Shown: positions 15,818 through 24,303 of the stretch, piece after piece
Layout of the letters: each line of letters starts with the position of its first letter
Numbering within the stretch: the first letter of the stretch is position 1
Assembly: GCA_046728115.1 (NCBI GenBank)
Contig: JBKPDW010000521.1
Location: 1 to 24,802, forward strand
Length of the DNA stretch: 24,802 nucleotides
Reading direction: 5' to 3'
Origin: CAVSWN01 sp046728115
Lineage (GTDB): Bacteria; Acidobacteriota; Vicinamibacteria; Vicinamibacterales; CAVVIG01
Notes under the pieces: model-generated
What the model saw: the letters and a program-made list of their open reading frames with translations, nothing else
Database searches by the model: none
What the model was told of the DNA's origin: nothing
Program-made: the position numbers and the translations under genes

Positions 15818-16829
15818 GCTCGCCGCCGGCGCCGTATGCGCTGTATCGTTGGGCGGCGCCATTGCGGCGCAGACAGTACAGATCAACGGCGCTGGCGCGA
15901 CGTTTCCGTATCCGATCTACTCGAGATGGTTCGCGGAGTACAACAAGCTGCGCCCCGATGTTCGGATCAACTATCAGTCGATTGGATCCGGCGGCGGCAT
16001 ACGGCAAATCAAAGCCGGGACCGTCTTCTTCGGCGCAACCGACGGTCCGATGACCGCACAGCAACTCGAATCCGCGCCCGGCCGCATCATTCACATCCCA
16101 ACGGTGCTGGGCGCGGTGGTGCCGGTCTACAACATCCCTGGAGTTCACACGACGCTTCGGTTCAGCGGTCCCGTGCTTGCGGATATCTTCCTCGGCCGCA
16201 TCACGAAATGGAACGACGGGTCGATCGCGGCGATGAATCCCGCCGTGCCGCTGCCCGCGATCGACATCATCGTGGCGCACCGCGCCGACGGCTCGGGCGC
16301 CACCTACATCTGGTCGGACTACCTGTCGAAGGTCTCGTCCGAATGGAAGGCGAGAGTCGGCATGAACACGTCCGTCAACTGGCCGACTGGCGTCGGCGGA
16401 CGCGGGAACGAAGGGGTGACGGGGCTGGTGAGCCAGACGCCGGGATCGATCGGTTACGTCGAACTCATCTATGCGCTGCAGACGAAGATCGATCACGGCG
16501 CCGTGCAGAACGTCGCCGGAGACTACGTGGAGGCCTCGGTCGAATCGATGACAGCTGCTGCGACGGCCGAGGCGTCTCGAATGCCCGACGACTTTCGGAT
16601 CTCCATCACGAATGCGCCAGGAACAGGCGTCTATCCCATCTCGTCGTTTTCATGGTTGCTGCTGTACGAGGATCCGAAGGACAAGGATCAGGCGAGAGCG
16701 ATGATTGGGTTTCTGAGGTGGGCGCTGACCGATGGCCAGCGGTATTGCGCCGGCCTTGGTTACGCGCCGTTGCCGGAGGCCATCGTCAGACTGGAAATGG
16801 CCGCGCTGGCGAGGATTCGGTCGTCGTAG
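15798..16829 (+). CDS. pstS: Phosphate ABC transporter substrate-binding protein PstS
   Basis: PstS captures phosphate in the periplasm and delivers it to PstC/PstA. The 343-residue precursor has a signal peptide (1-24, ending GGAIAAQ) without a lipobox cysteine. Family motifs are present: INGAGATFPYPIYSRW, INYQSIGSGGGIRQI, VFFGATDGPM, FLGRITKWND, RADGSGATYIWSDYLS and NEGVTGLVSQTPGSIGYVE. FFGATD has Phe where VDFGASD is common, a minor change outside the main phosphate-contacting loops. ATG 15798 overlaps the porin end by 20 bases. A 76-base gap separates it from pstC. Confidence 0.97.
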   Translation: MVSFVSRLAAGAVCAVSLGGAIAAQTVQINGAGATFPYPIYSRWFAEYNKLRPDVRINYQSIGSGGGIRQIKAGTVFFGATDGPMTAQQLESAPGRIIHIPTVLGAVVPVYNIPGVHTTLRFSGPVLADIFLGRITKWNDGSIAAMNPAVPLPAIDIIVAHRADGSGATYIWSDYLSKVSSEWKARVGMNTSVNWPTGVGGRGNEGVTGLVSQTPGSIGYVELIYALQTKIDHGAVQNVAGDYVEASVESMTAAATAEASRMPDDFRISITNAPGTGVYPISSFSWLLLYEDPKDKDQARAMIGFLRWALTDGQRYCAGLGYAPLPEAIVRLEMAALARIRSS

Positions 16830-16905
16830 CGCCACACGGGCGCGACGGACCCGCGGCAGGAATGGCGGGACCGCCGGAAGCGTCAGGCTGGTGAGCCGTG
16901 GACGC

Positions 16906-17847
16906 ATGAAACGAAGAGGGGTGAGCGAGGTCGCGTTCCGTCTGGGTACCGGCACGTTCGGCGCAGTGCTGATCGCATTGGTGTGCGCGGTGGGGATTGT
17001 GCTGTTGCAGCAGTCCATTCCGTCGATTCAGAAATTTGGTGTGGGCTTCTGGCGGACGGCAACCTGGGATCCCGTCACAAGCGAATTCGGGGCGCTGACG
17101 TTCATCTGGGGCACGCTGTACTCCTCACTGCTGGCGCTGGTGATCTCGACGCCCATCGCGCTTGGCGTTGCGGTGTTCACGTCGGAGCTATGTCCGGCGG
17201 CGCTGCGACAGCCGCTCGTGTTTCTCATCGAGTTGCTCGCGGCCATCCCGTCGATCGTTTACGGCCTGTGGGGCATTTTTGTGCTGGTGCCCACCGTTCG
17301 AATCCTCGAAGCCGCGATGCCGCCGGCGATGCGGCAATTGCCGCTCTTCTCGGGCCCGCCGCTCGGCCTGGGAATGTTGTCCGCCGCGTTGATTCTCTCC
17401 GTCATGGTGCTCCCGTTCACATCGTCGGTGGCGCGCGAGGTGTTGAGGTCGGTGCCGATCGCAGAGCGCGAGGCGGCCTACGCGCTCGGGGCCACGCGGT
17501 TCGAAGCGATTCGGGCCGCGCTGTTCTACGCGCGTTCGGGAATCGTGGGCGCCATCATGCTTGGTTTCGGCCGCGCGCTGGGCGAAACGATGGCCGTCAC
17601 GATGGTGATCGGGAACAGTGCACGAGTCTCGGCGTCGCTCGTCGCGCCGCAGTACACGATGGCAGCCGTCATTGCGAACGAATTTTCCGAGGCCGCTGAA
17701 CCGCTGTATCTGTCCGCGCTCGTCGAGATCGGTCTCATCCTCTTCGTCATGACGCTCGTCGTCAACTCGTTGTCGAGGCTGCTCATCTGGAGCATGAATC
17801 GTGGCGCACGCGCGGCGGCCCCCGAGCCGTTCGAGGCGGTCGTATGA
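16906..17847 (+). CDS. pstC: Phosphate ABC transporter permease PstC
   Basis: PstC is one of the two inner-membrane channel subunits. The 313-residue protein has six hydrophobic segments; the first (about 14-35) follows a short cytoplasmic N-terminus. The coupling helix facing the ATPase is recognised in EREAAYALGATRFEAI, followed by GFGRALGETMAVTMVIGN, both typical of PstC. ATG 16906 is preferred; GTG 16891 is in frame just upstream and the long frame from 16732 is rejected because it would overlap pstS. The stop codon overlaps the pstA start by four bases. Confidence 0.95.
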   Translation: MKRRGVSEVAFRLGTGTFGAVLIALVCAVGIVLLQQSIPSIQKFGVGFWRTATWDPVTSEFGALTFIWGTLYSSLLALVISTPIALGVAVFTSELCPAALRQPLVFLIELLAAIPSIVYGLWGIFVLVPTVRILEAAMPPAMRQLPLFSGPPLGLGMLSAALILSVMVLPFTSSVAREVLRSVPIAEREAAYALGATRFEAIRAALFYARSGIVGAIMLGFGRALGETMAVTMVIGNSARVSASLVAPQYTMAAVIANEFSEAAEPLYLSALVEIGLILFVMTLVVNSLSRLLIWSMNRGARAAAPEPFEAVV

Positions 17848-18695
17848 GCCGGACGGGCGGACGCAGGGCGTTGTCGTCGGCCTTCGTGGCCTGCTGCGCG
17901 GCGTCGGTCGTCCTGGCGCTCGTGCCGCTCGGATTCGTGTTGTTCTTCGTCGTCGGCCGGGGCATCCAGTCGGTAAACCTGGCGTTCTTCACGCACATGC
18001 CCATGCCGGTCGGAGAAACAGGCGGCGGCATGGCCAACGCGATCGTCGGCACGCTGATCGTGAGCGGCCTTGCAGCCGTCATGGCGATTCCCGTCGGGAT
18101 CATCAGCGGAATTTACGTATCGGAGTACGCTGGCACGCGGTTCGCGGCGACCGTCCGATTCGCCGCGGACACGCTCAACGGGGTCCCCTCGATTGTCGTC
18201 GGTGTCTTCGCGTATGTCGTCGCGGTACTGCCGTTTCAGCAGTTCAGCGCTCTTGCGGGCGGATTTGCGCTGGGCACGCTGATGATTCCCATCATCGCGA
18301 GGACGACGGAGGAACTGTTACTGCTCGTGCCGAGCACGATGCGCGAGGCTGCCCTGGCGCTTGGCGCATCCAGAGCGCGAGCGGTGTTCACGGTGGTACT
18401 GCCTGCAGCGCTGCCCGGGATCGTGACCGGCGTCGTGCTGGCCCTCGCGCGAATCGCGGGCGAGACGGCGTCGCTGCTCTTCACGGCCTTCAACAACCGC
18501 TTTTTCTCCACGAGCCTCACACAGCCGATCTCCACTCTGACGGTGCAGGTGTTCACGTACGCCACGGGGCCTTACGAAGACTGGCACCGGCAGGCGTGGG
18601 CCGGTGCGCTCGTGCTCGTCTCAATCGTGCTGTTGTGCTCGCTGCTTGCCCGCGTCGCGACGCGCAGGCTCGAGCGGATGCACGCCCGCGCTTGA
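17844..18695 (+). CDS. pstA: Phosphate ABC transporter permease PstA
   Basis: PstA is the second permease of the phosphate importer. The 283-residue protein has six predicted transmembrane segments and the family coupling region MREAALALGASRARAVFTVVLP followed by LARIAGETASLLFTAFNN. ATG 17844 overlaps the pstC stop (ATGA). In most genomes pstB comes next; here an inverted repeat and a convergent gene follow, and pstB is found at 5411-6235 on the other strand. Confidence 0.96.
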   Translation: MSRTGGRRALSSAFVACCAASVVLALVPLGFVLFFVVGRGIQSVNLAFFTHMPMPVGETGGGMANAIVGTLIVSGLAAVMAIPVGIISGIYVSEYAGTRFAATVRFAADTLNGVPSIVVGVFAYVVAVLPFQQFSALAGGFALGTLMIPIIARTTEELLLLVPSTMREAALALGASRARAVFTVVLPAALPGIVTGVVLALARIAGETASLLFTAFNNRFFSTSLTQPISTLTVQVFTYATGPYEDWHRQAWAGALVLVSIVLLCSLLARVATRRLERMHARA

Positions 18696-18696
18696 A

Positions 18697-18775
18697 ACGA
18701 CGATCAACATGAGCCCGCGGAATTCGCGGAGAGTCTTTGCTTTGCGCACGCTGCGAGCCCTGCGGTGATCGTCGT
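18697..18775. terminator. Inverted repeat between convergent pstA and GDPD genes
   Basis: ACGACGATCA at 18697-18706 is the exact reverse complement of 18766-18775; the arms begin just after the pstA stop (18693-18695) and just before the GDPD stop (18777-18779). The 59-base loop contains a second small hairpin, CCGCG (18715-18719) with CGCGG (18725-18729). The placement fits a bidirectional transcription end, but there is no U-rich tail, so the function is a guess. Confidence 0.4.
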
Positions 18776-18776
18776 C

Positions 18777-19691
18777 TTACCGTCGCGGAAACTGATCCGG
18801 ATTGTTCGTAAAGAGCGCGTCGATCCCGAGTTCGTACAGGAAGTGAGACATCTCCTCCCGCACGTTCGGGAAGGTTCCCGTGTCGTCGGCTCGAAACGTC
18901 CACGACGTGACCGTGAGCCCCGCGTCGTGCGCCTGACGCACCATCTCGGGAAGACGCGCGATGACGGCTTTCGCCGGGGCGATGCCGGTCGCGAATCTGG
19001 CCAGCCCGCGGAGCCGGGCTTCCGTGACGTCTTCGTCGTTCTCGGTGAGGAACACCCTGGGGATCGTCGGAAGGTCGATGGCCACGGCGCGAATGGTGGC
19101 TTCATCGAACGACTGGATGATGACGGGCGTGGTTTTCAGCGACTCGGCCTTGTCCAGGCCATTGCTCTTGACCACCCGCACGAAGATCTTTTCCATGTCC
19201 ACGCCGCGCGACCGGTAAAGCGGCGGCGACTTCAACTCGGGATAGAGGCCGGCCTTCCCGCGCACGAGGTCGATCATTTCCTGGAAGGTCACGACATGAA
19301 GACCGGCAAACTTCGGATCCATCCAGCGACCGGCGTCGAGACGCTGAATTTCTTCGAGTGTGAAGTCGTTCGCAAGCCAGCGCCTGACAGGTCCTCTGTC
19401 GGTCGTCCCTTTGGACGCGCGATCGGGAAAGACTTCGGCCACGTTCGTCGTGCGTTCGAGCGTGTCGTCGTGCAGACAAATCAGCACATTGTCTTTTGTG
19501 ACCGCCAGGTCCGGCTCGACGAAGTCGGCTTTCTGTTCGATCGCGAGGCGGTACGCCGCCAGGGTGTGTTCCGGGGCGTATCCGGACGCGCCGCGGTGGG
19601 CGATCGCCTGCTTGCGAGGCTGCGCCTCGAGGTGCGAAAGCATCGCTGCCACGGCCATCATCGCGATTGCGGTTCCGATGCGCGGATTCAC
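18777..19691 (-). CDS. glpQ: Secreted glycerophosphodiester phosphodiesterase
   Basis: This enzyme splits glycerophosphodiesters, such as deacylated phospholipids, into glycerol-3-phosphate and an alcohol. From GTG 19691 it has 304 residues; the N-terminus (about 1-24) looks like a signal peptide, so it acts in the periplasm or outside. The GDPD core shows His32 in IAHRGASGYAPEHT (PEHT where PENT is usual), Glu59/Asp61 in FVEPDLAVT and His74 in CLHDDTLERTTN. A GGGGGG run lies just before the chosen GTG. It begins 20 bases after the TonB receptor stop and is surely co-transcribed with it. With pstSCA convergent next door, a phosphate-scavenging role is likely. The symbol is by family, not by proven orthology. 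Confidence 0.93.
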   Translation of the reverse strand: MNPRIGTAIAMMAVAAMLSHLEAQPRKQAIAHRGASGYAPEHTLAAYRLAIEQKADFVEPDLAVTKDNVLICLHDDTLERTTNVAEVFPDRASKGTTDRGPVRRWLANDFTLEEIQRLDAGRWMDPKFAGLHVVTFQEMIDLVRGKAGLYPELKSPPLYRSRGVDMEKIFVRVVKSNGLDKAESLKTTPVIIQSFDEATIRAVAIDLPTIPRVFLTENDEDVTEARLRGLARFATGIAPAKAVIARLPEMVRQAHDAGLTVTSWTFRADDTGTFPNVREEMSHFLYELGIDALFTNNPDQFPRR

Positions 19692-19711
19692 GGCACACCC
19701 CCCATCGGACA

Positions 19712-22700
19712 CTACCAGAGCACCTTCACGCCGAGCTGCAGCTGCCGCTGATCGAACGTCCCCGTGATCGTGCCGAAGGTGGAGTTGCTGCGATTGGACG
19801 CCGGCGGCGTGAAGTTCACGCGATTGAACAGGTTGAAGGCTTCGAGCCTCAGCTGAAGCCGCGCTTGCCCGCCAAGCGACACGTTCTTGCTCGCCGCGAG
19901 ATCGATCTGCCAGAAATTCGGTCCGCGCACGTTGTTGCGAGGCGCGTTGCCGAACGGCTGGCTTTGATCCGTCGGTATCACGACGCACGCCGGGTTGAAC
20001 CACTGCCCGATCGACTGCTGGCCCGCCGCGTACGGATCGCAGACGAGATTGGGCCGGTAGTTGTTGGCGCCCGAGAAGTCGTTCGTGATCGCCGATACCT
20101 GGAACGCCGCCGCCGGCGTATAGGTGAACGTCACCATCTCACCCGGCGTGACGGTAGTGATGCCCGCCAGCTGCCATCCGCCGACGAGCGCGTCGACCGC
20201 AGTCGGCAGACTGCCGCCCCACCGCTTTCCATGGCCGAACGGCAGCGAGTAGACGAAGCTCGTGGTCGTGTTGTACGGCTGGTGATAGGAGCCCAATCCG
20301 AAGTCCGCGTCGAGGTTGTGGATATCCTGCGGCGCCGGGAAGTTGCCGTTCTGATTTTCGAGCGCGCCGGCCGCATTGTCCTTGGCCTGCGACAGCGTCA
20401 ACGAGCTGAGCAGCGTGACCTCCGTGCCAAGGCGCCACTCGTACTTCGCCTGCAGCGCCTTATAGCGCGACCTGCCCCCGTTGAATACGTACGTGATGTC
20501 GCCGAACGTCGGGATGGGACGCCTCGACGCCAGCGGAATATTCGTGGTGGGGCTGTTCGGGGCGGCCTGGTTGTAGTTGGCAACGAGCAGCAGATCGTCG
20601 GCCATGTTGCCGACGTAGGCGACGTCGACCAGCATCCCTGAACCAAGTTCGCGCTGCCACGACAGATACCAGCTCTGAACCGGGCTGGAATGAAAGTCCC
20701 TCGGAATGTAGCTCACGAGCGCCGTCAGCGGATTGAACGTCGATGGATCGGTGATGCCGGCGGGGTAGCCCTGTTCGGCCGGCCGGAAGCTTGCAGCTGT
20801 CGGATCGCCTTGCACCACTGCCGCCCGCACGACCTGCGGACCGTTGATGCCGAGCAGGTTCGCCGACCCGATTCTGTTCACGTGAACGTAGCTCAGGCCC
20901 CATCCGCCGCGCACGACCGTCGCGGGCGCCACCTGGTAGGCGAATCCGAGACGCGGTCCGAAATTGTTGCGATCGGGATTGACGAGCGCCCGGTCCGAGA
21001 TCGAGCCGTCGCTCGCCTTGATCATCGATGTAGTGGTCGGATCGAAGTTGGTCAGCGCGTTGCTCGCCTCCCACATCGGCGTCGCGTACTCGTACCTGAG
21101 TCCCAGGTTGAGCGTCAGCTTGTCGTTGAGGCGGACGTCGTCCTGGACGTAGGCGAAGTGCAGCTGCTGGCGCATCTGCGCGATGTAGAACGTGCTGATG
21201 GCATATTGCGAGCGGAGGCCGAGCATGAAGTCCGCGAGGTTATACAGGTTGTTCGACGCGGCGCCCGCGGGCCGCGTGAACTGTCCGGTGTACGTGTCGA
21301 GGCCGTACAACGGATTCACGTCCTGGACTTCGACGGCGATGTTCTGGAATTCGTAGCCCGCCTTGAGCGACTGGCGCCGCATCAGCCATGAGTAGTTGAT
21401 CTTCGGGTTCCAGACGGTCGGATACTGCCATTGCGGATTGGTCGCCTGCCGTCCCAACGCGGCGAATCCGCTGATGCTCTGCGACGGCAGACCGCCGGTG
21501 ATGCGCGGATCGGTTGGCAGACCGGAGATCCCGAAGGTGTCCTGCGAGCCGAGCGCCGGCGGGTTCTTTCCGCCTTGGGTCGTGGACCAGCCCAGTCTCA
21601 TCTCGAGCAGGGAGCGGTCGCTCGCCACGTAGGTGGCGCCGAGCACGAATTGTTTGTTTCGCGCGTAGATATTGCCGTTGCCGCCGCCGCCCGACGGCAA
21701 TGGAATGGGCGGCTGGTCGTTGGTGCTGAGATCGCGCCAGCCGAATCGCCCGAACATCGAAATCGCCGGGCTCAGCTGGAGATCGAGTTTACCGCCGGCC
21801 TTGTCCGTTTCGTTCGTCAGCTCCTGGAGCGTGGAGTAGTTGTTCGCCGCACCGGGCAGGTTTGGCGGCGGAAGACCGCCGAGGACTTTGCGCGCAAACG
21901 CCGTCATCGGAATCGCCGAGCCCGCCGGGTAGACGACGCCCGTGCGCGGATCCCGAATGTCGACGCTCAAAATTCCGGCGTCCTGCGCCGACGTGGGGAT
22001 GGTCGAAAAGACGGTGTTCTTGCGATTCTGGCGGAACCCTTCGAAGTCTCCAAAGAAGAACGCCTTGTTCCTCACAATCGGCCCACCCAGCACGCCGCCG
22101 TACTGGTTGCGGCGGAGCGGCGGCTTCTGTCCGTCAACAGGAACGAAGAATGTCGTCGCGTTCAATTTCGTGTCGCGGAAGAACTCCCACGCGTCGCCAT
22201 GAATCTGATTGGCGCCGCTGCGGTATGCGACGTTCACGGTCGCTCCCGCCGCGCGTCCGTATTCCGCGCTCTGATTGTTGGTGACGACGCGGAATTCACT
22301 GACGGCATCGGGCGGCGGCTGCATGACCTGATTCGAGAAGCCCTGGTTGCTCGTGCCGTAGGCGTTGTTGTCCACGCCGTCGATCATGAAATTGTTGAAC
22401 GTGCTGCGCAGCCCGTTGACGTTGAACGCGCCTTCGCGCGGCGTGCCGTTGGTCACCTTGTTGAGGGCCGACTGGCGGACGCCCGTCGCGAGCAACGCGA
22501 GCGACGAGTACTCGCGTCCGTTCAACGCGATCTCGCGCATTTGATCGCCGGTAATGACCTGGCCGCGTTGGCTCGAATCGGTCTCGATCAAGGGCGACGC
22601 GGCCGTGACCTCAACCCTTTCCGACAGCTGGCCCACGGCCATCTGCAAATCGACGCGCAGTCGGGCTCCCACCTGAACCTGGACGTTGTCCACGAGCGCC

Positions 22701-22957
22701 ATCGAGAACCCCGGGCTCTCCGCGGTGACGAGATAGATGCCGCTCTTCACCGTGCCGAATTCGTATGTGCCTTCCGCTGTCGAGGTTCGGGTGACCGACA
22801 CGCCGGTCGCCGTGTTCGTCAGAGTGACTTTTGCTCCCGGTACGACGGCGCCTGAGGTATCGCGAATCGTGCCGACTACGGCCGCCGTTTCGAACTGCGC
22901 CAGGGCCGGCGCCGCCGTAACGATCCACACCCACAATACCGCTGCGATGACGAGCAT
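19712..22957 (-). CDS. TonB-dependent receptor, Oar-like, with carboxypeptidase regulatory domain
   Basis: Outer-membrane receptors of this type import or secrete large substrates with energy from TonB. The 1081-residue protein has a signal peptide (MLVIAAVLWVWIVTAAPALAQ), a carboxypeptidase-regulatory-like beta domain at about 20-100 (VVGTIRDTSGAVVPGAKVTLTN), a plug at about 120-230 (AASPLIETDSSQRGQVI, FMIDGVDNNAYG) and a long barrel that ends QLGVKVLW. GGAGGTGG stands just before ATG 22957, so the in-frame ATG at 22984 is rejected. The GDPD gene follows 20 bases downstream; a role in uptake of glycerophosphodiesters or related phospho-compounds is inference only. Confidence 0.93.
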   Translation of the reverse strand: MLVIAAVLWVWIVTAAPALAQFETAAVVGTIRDTSGAVVPGAKVTLTNTATGVSVTRTSTAEGTYEFGTVKSGIYLVTAESPGFSMALVDNVQVQVGARLRVDLQMAVGQLSERVEVTAASPLIETDSSQRGQVITGDQMREIALNGREYSSLALLATGVRQSALNKVTNGTPREGAFNVNGLRSTFNNFMIDGVDNNAYGTSNQGFSNQVMQPPPDAVSEFRVVTNNQSAEYGRAAGATVNVAYRSGANQIHGDAWEFFRDTKLNATTFFVPVDGQKPPLRRNQYGGVLGGPIVRNKAFFFGDFEGFRQNRKNTVFSTIPTSAQDAGILSVDIRDPRTGVVYPAGSAIPMTAFARKVLGGLPPPNLPGAANNYSTLQELTNETDKAGGKLDLQLSPAISMFGRFGWRDLSTNDQPPIPLPSGGGGNGNIYARNKQFVLGATYVASDRSLLEMRLGWSTTQGGKNPPALGSQDTFGISGLPTDPRITGGLPSQSISGFAALGRQATNPQWQYPTVWNPKINYSWLMRRQSLKAGYEFQNIAVEVQDVNPLYGLDTYTGQFTRPAGAASNNLYNLADFMLGLRSQYAISTFYIAQMRQQLHFAYVQDDVRLNDKLTLNLGLRYEYATPMWEASNALTNFDPTTTSMIKASDGSISDRALVNPDRNNFGPRLGFAYQVAPATVVRGGWGLSYVHVNRIGSANLLGINGPQVVRAAVVQGDPTAASFRPAEQGYPAGITDPSTFNPLTALVSYIPRDFHSSPVQSWYLSWQRELGSGMLVDVAYVGNMADDLLLVANYNQAAPNSPTTNIPLASRRPIPTFGDITYVFNGGRSRYKALQAKYEWRLGTEVTLLSSLTLSQAKDNAAGALENQNGNFPAPQDIHNLDADFGLGSYHQPYNTTTSFVYSLPFGHGKRWGGSLPTAVDALVGGWQLAGITTVTPGEMVTFTYTPAAAFQVSAITNDFSGANNYRPNLVCDPYAAGQQSIGQWFNPACVVIPTDQSQPFGNAPRNNVRGPNFWQIDLAASKNVSLGGQARLQLRLEAFNLFNRVNFTPPASNRSNSTFGTITGTFDQRQLQLGVKVLW

Positions 22958-22990
22958 CTGGCCACCTCCGTGGTGCTGGCTCAAGGCTCA

Positions 22991-23050
22991 GGTCTCGAGT
23001 CTGAAATCTTGCGCTGCTTTGAGACTCGAGTCTTGAAACTTGACACTTGA
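22991..23050. repeat. Short direct and inverted repeats upstream of the TonB receptor
   Basis: TCGAGTCTGAAATCTTG (22995-23011) recurs with changes as TCGAGTCTTGAAACTTG (23026-23042), and CTCGAGTCT (22994-23002) pairs with AGACTCGAG (23022-23030). A palindrome GACTCGAGTC lies at 23023-23032. The pattern (short AG/CT-rich words ending in CTTGA) resembles the GAAGTCA clusters at 4345-4534. It lies in the leader of the TonB receptor gene and could be regulatory or just a simple repeat. Confidence 0.6.
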
Positions 23051-23061
23051 TGAAACTCAGC

Positions 23062-23934
23062 CTAGCTGTCTCGTGTGTCGACCGAACGACGAGCATGTCG
23101 CAACGACGTGACGTGCGGTCGGGTGTAGGGCAGACGACCATTGTCAGCGGAAGGCCTGGCGCGATAGCGCGTCAGCGCCACGACCAGTTTGGCTCGGACC
23201 GCGGCCGCGATCGACGGCCAGTTCTTCTCGCAACGCAGCAGCGTCTTCCACGAGTACAGGTGCTTGGATTTGTGGAAGTCGCTGCTCGCGATGTAAGGAT
23301 AATGCTTGAGGCTCGTCACCGAAAACAAATCGTCGCGATTCCCCGCTTCCCAGGCGTCGACGAGGTCCGCCAGCCGTTTCCGATGGTTCCAGAGGAAGCA
23401 GGTGCCGATCTCCACGCGGCGTGTCGTGCGGTGGTGCCGATGGCAGACGATGCTGACCCCGCCCTGCCGGCGGATCTCGCTGAGGATGTCGTCCGCGGGT
23501 TGGTCGGCGCTGATGAACTTGCGTATGTTCAGCGCGACAATGTGCGAGTTCTTCTTGCTGCGGATGTGATTTTGCGTGACCTCGGCGCCAGGAATCACCA
23601 GCAGATCGTAGAGCCGCCTCGCGCGCACCGCCTCCTCGGCGATCTCCGCCAGATAATCGTCGAACCGGTCCGGCGTCACCGAGAAATGGCGGTAGCCCAG
23701 CGACGCCATCTTCCCGGCCCGCGCCAGCAGATCCCGCTTCATGAGGATGTGATCCGTGATCGCGATCTTCAGCGCCGGCTCGACGTCTTCGAGCACTTCG
23801 GGCGCGCGCACGTGCTGCCGGCGCAGGCGCGTCAGGGGCTGCGTGCGCGTTCGATGGTGCTGCTCGACCGGCTGGAGATCGGGCTCGCGAAGCGTTGCTT
23901 CCTGGAGGGCAAGTTCACGGCGGCGAAGTACCAT
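23062..23934 (-). CDS. PHP-domain metal-dependent phosphoesterase-like protein, 5' end uncertain
   Basis: The 290-residue frame carries several PHP signatures: KIAITDHILMKRDLL (about 56-70), VIPGAEVTQNHIRSKKNSHIVALNI, VSIVCHRHHRTTR, WEAGNRDDLFS, and IASSDFHKSKHLYSWKTLL near the end. PHP proteins hydrolyse phosphoesters with a trinuclear metal site. The N-terminal HxH...SDG motif that should come about 25 residues before ITDH is not present; residues 1-50 read Arg/Gln-rich. So the start may be misjudged, the first exon-like part lost to a frameshift upstream, or the family branch lacks it. The last 25 residues are basic. It precedes the TonB receptor on the same strand. Function beyond the fold is unknown. 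Confidence 0.72.
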   Translation of the reverse strand: MVLRRRELALQEATLREPDLQPVEQHHRTRTQPLTRLRRQHVRAPEVLEDVEPALKIAITDHILMKRDLLARAGKMASLGYRHFSVTPDRFDDYLAEIAEEAVRARRLYDLLVIPGAEVTQNHIRSKKNSHIVALNIRKFISADQPADDILSEIRRQGGVSIVCHRHHRTTRRVEIGTCFLWNHRKRLADLVDAWEAGNRDDLFSVTSLKHYPYIASSDFHKSKHLYSWKTLLRCEKNWPSIAAAVRAKLVVALTRYRARPSADNGRLPYTRPHVTSLRHARRSVDTRDS

Positions 23935-24081
23935 CTTTCAGTGCCGCGAAACCGCTCTTTCAGATTGCTGATGGCGCTGCTGGCGCTCAGGGTCGCGCCG
24001 CGTGTGTCGCGGCGGATGGTGATCGCGTCCCATGTGCCGGTGTGGAAGCCCGCCGCGATGTTCAGATAGGCGCTGGCAATT

Positions 24082-24303
24082 TCATTCCCGGCCGCTGCGT
24101 GTGGCCCGTGCCGCGGCCAGCTCGAGCAGCTCGTCTTCGGCCCGACGCCAACACTCGAAAATGGAAACCCCGTCTCGCGGCATGGCCGCTGCGAACAGTT
24201 CGTGCGCCCGCCTCGCGATCTCGTCGAACGTGGGGAAGACGTCGGCCGGCTGCGCGGATCGCGACGATGGTCTGCCCTTGCCTCGCGAGAAGCTCTCGCT
24301 CAT
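24082..24303 (-). CDS. DUF2934 family small protein
   Basis: The 73-residue product has a polar, Ser/Arg/Lys-rich N-terminus and the DUF2934 core EIARRAHELFAAA, then FECWRRAEDELLEL, a short helical domain common in acidobacterial and proteobacterial genomes and of unknown function. ATG 24303 is taken as the start; the frame stays open to 24516 but the extra residues look non-coding. No ribosome site is evident. The next gene on the strand is the PHP-like gene; an open frame without start codon (about 24100-23830) bridges them. Confidence 0.7.
   Translation of the reverse strand: MSESFSRGKGRPSSRSAQPADVFPTFDEIARRAHELFAAAMPRDGVSIFECWRRAEDELLELAAARATRSGRE

Noticed and set aside
21431..22855. 474-codon forward frame over the TonB receptor
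   Set aside because: Antisense to conserved plug and barrel sequence; typical GC-rich shadow.
23047..24069. 340-codon forward frame over the PHP-like gene
   Set aside because: The reverse frame carries clear PHP motifs; the forward one has none.
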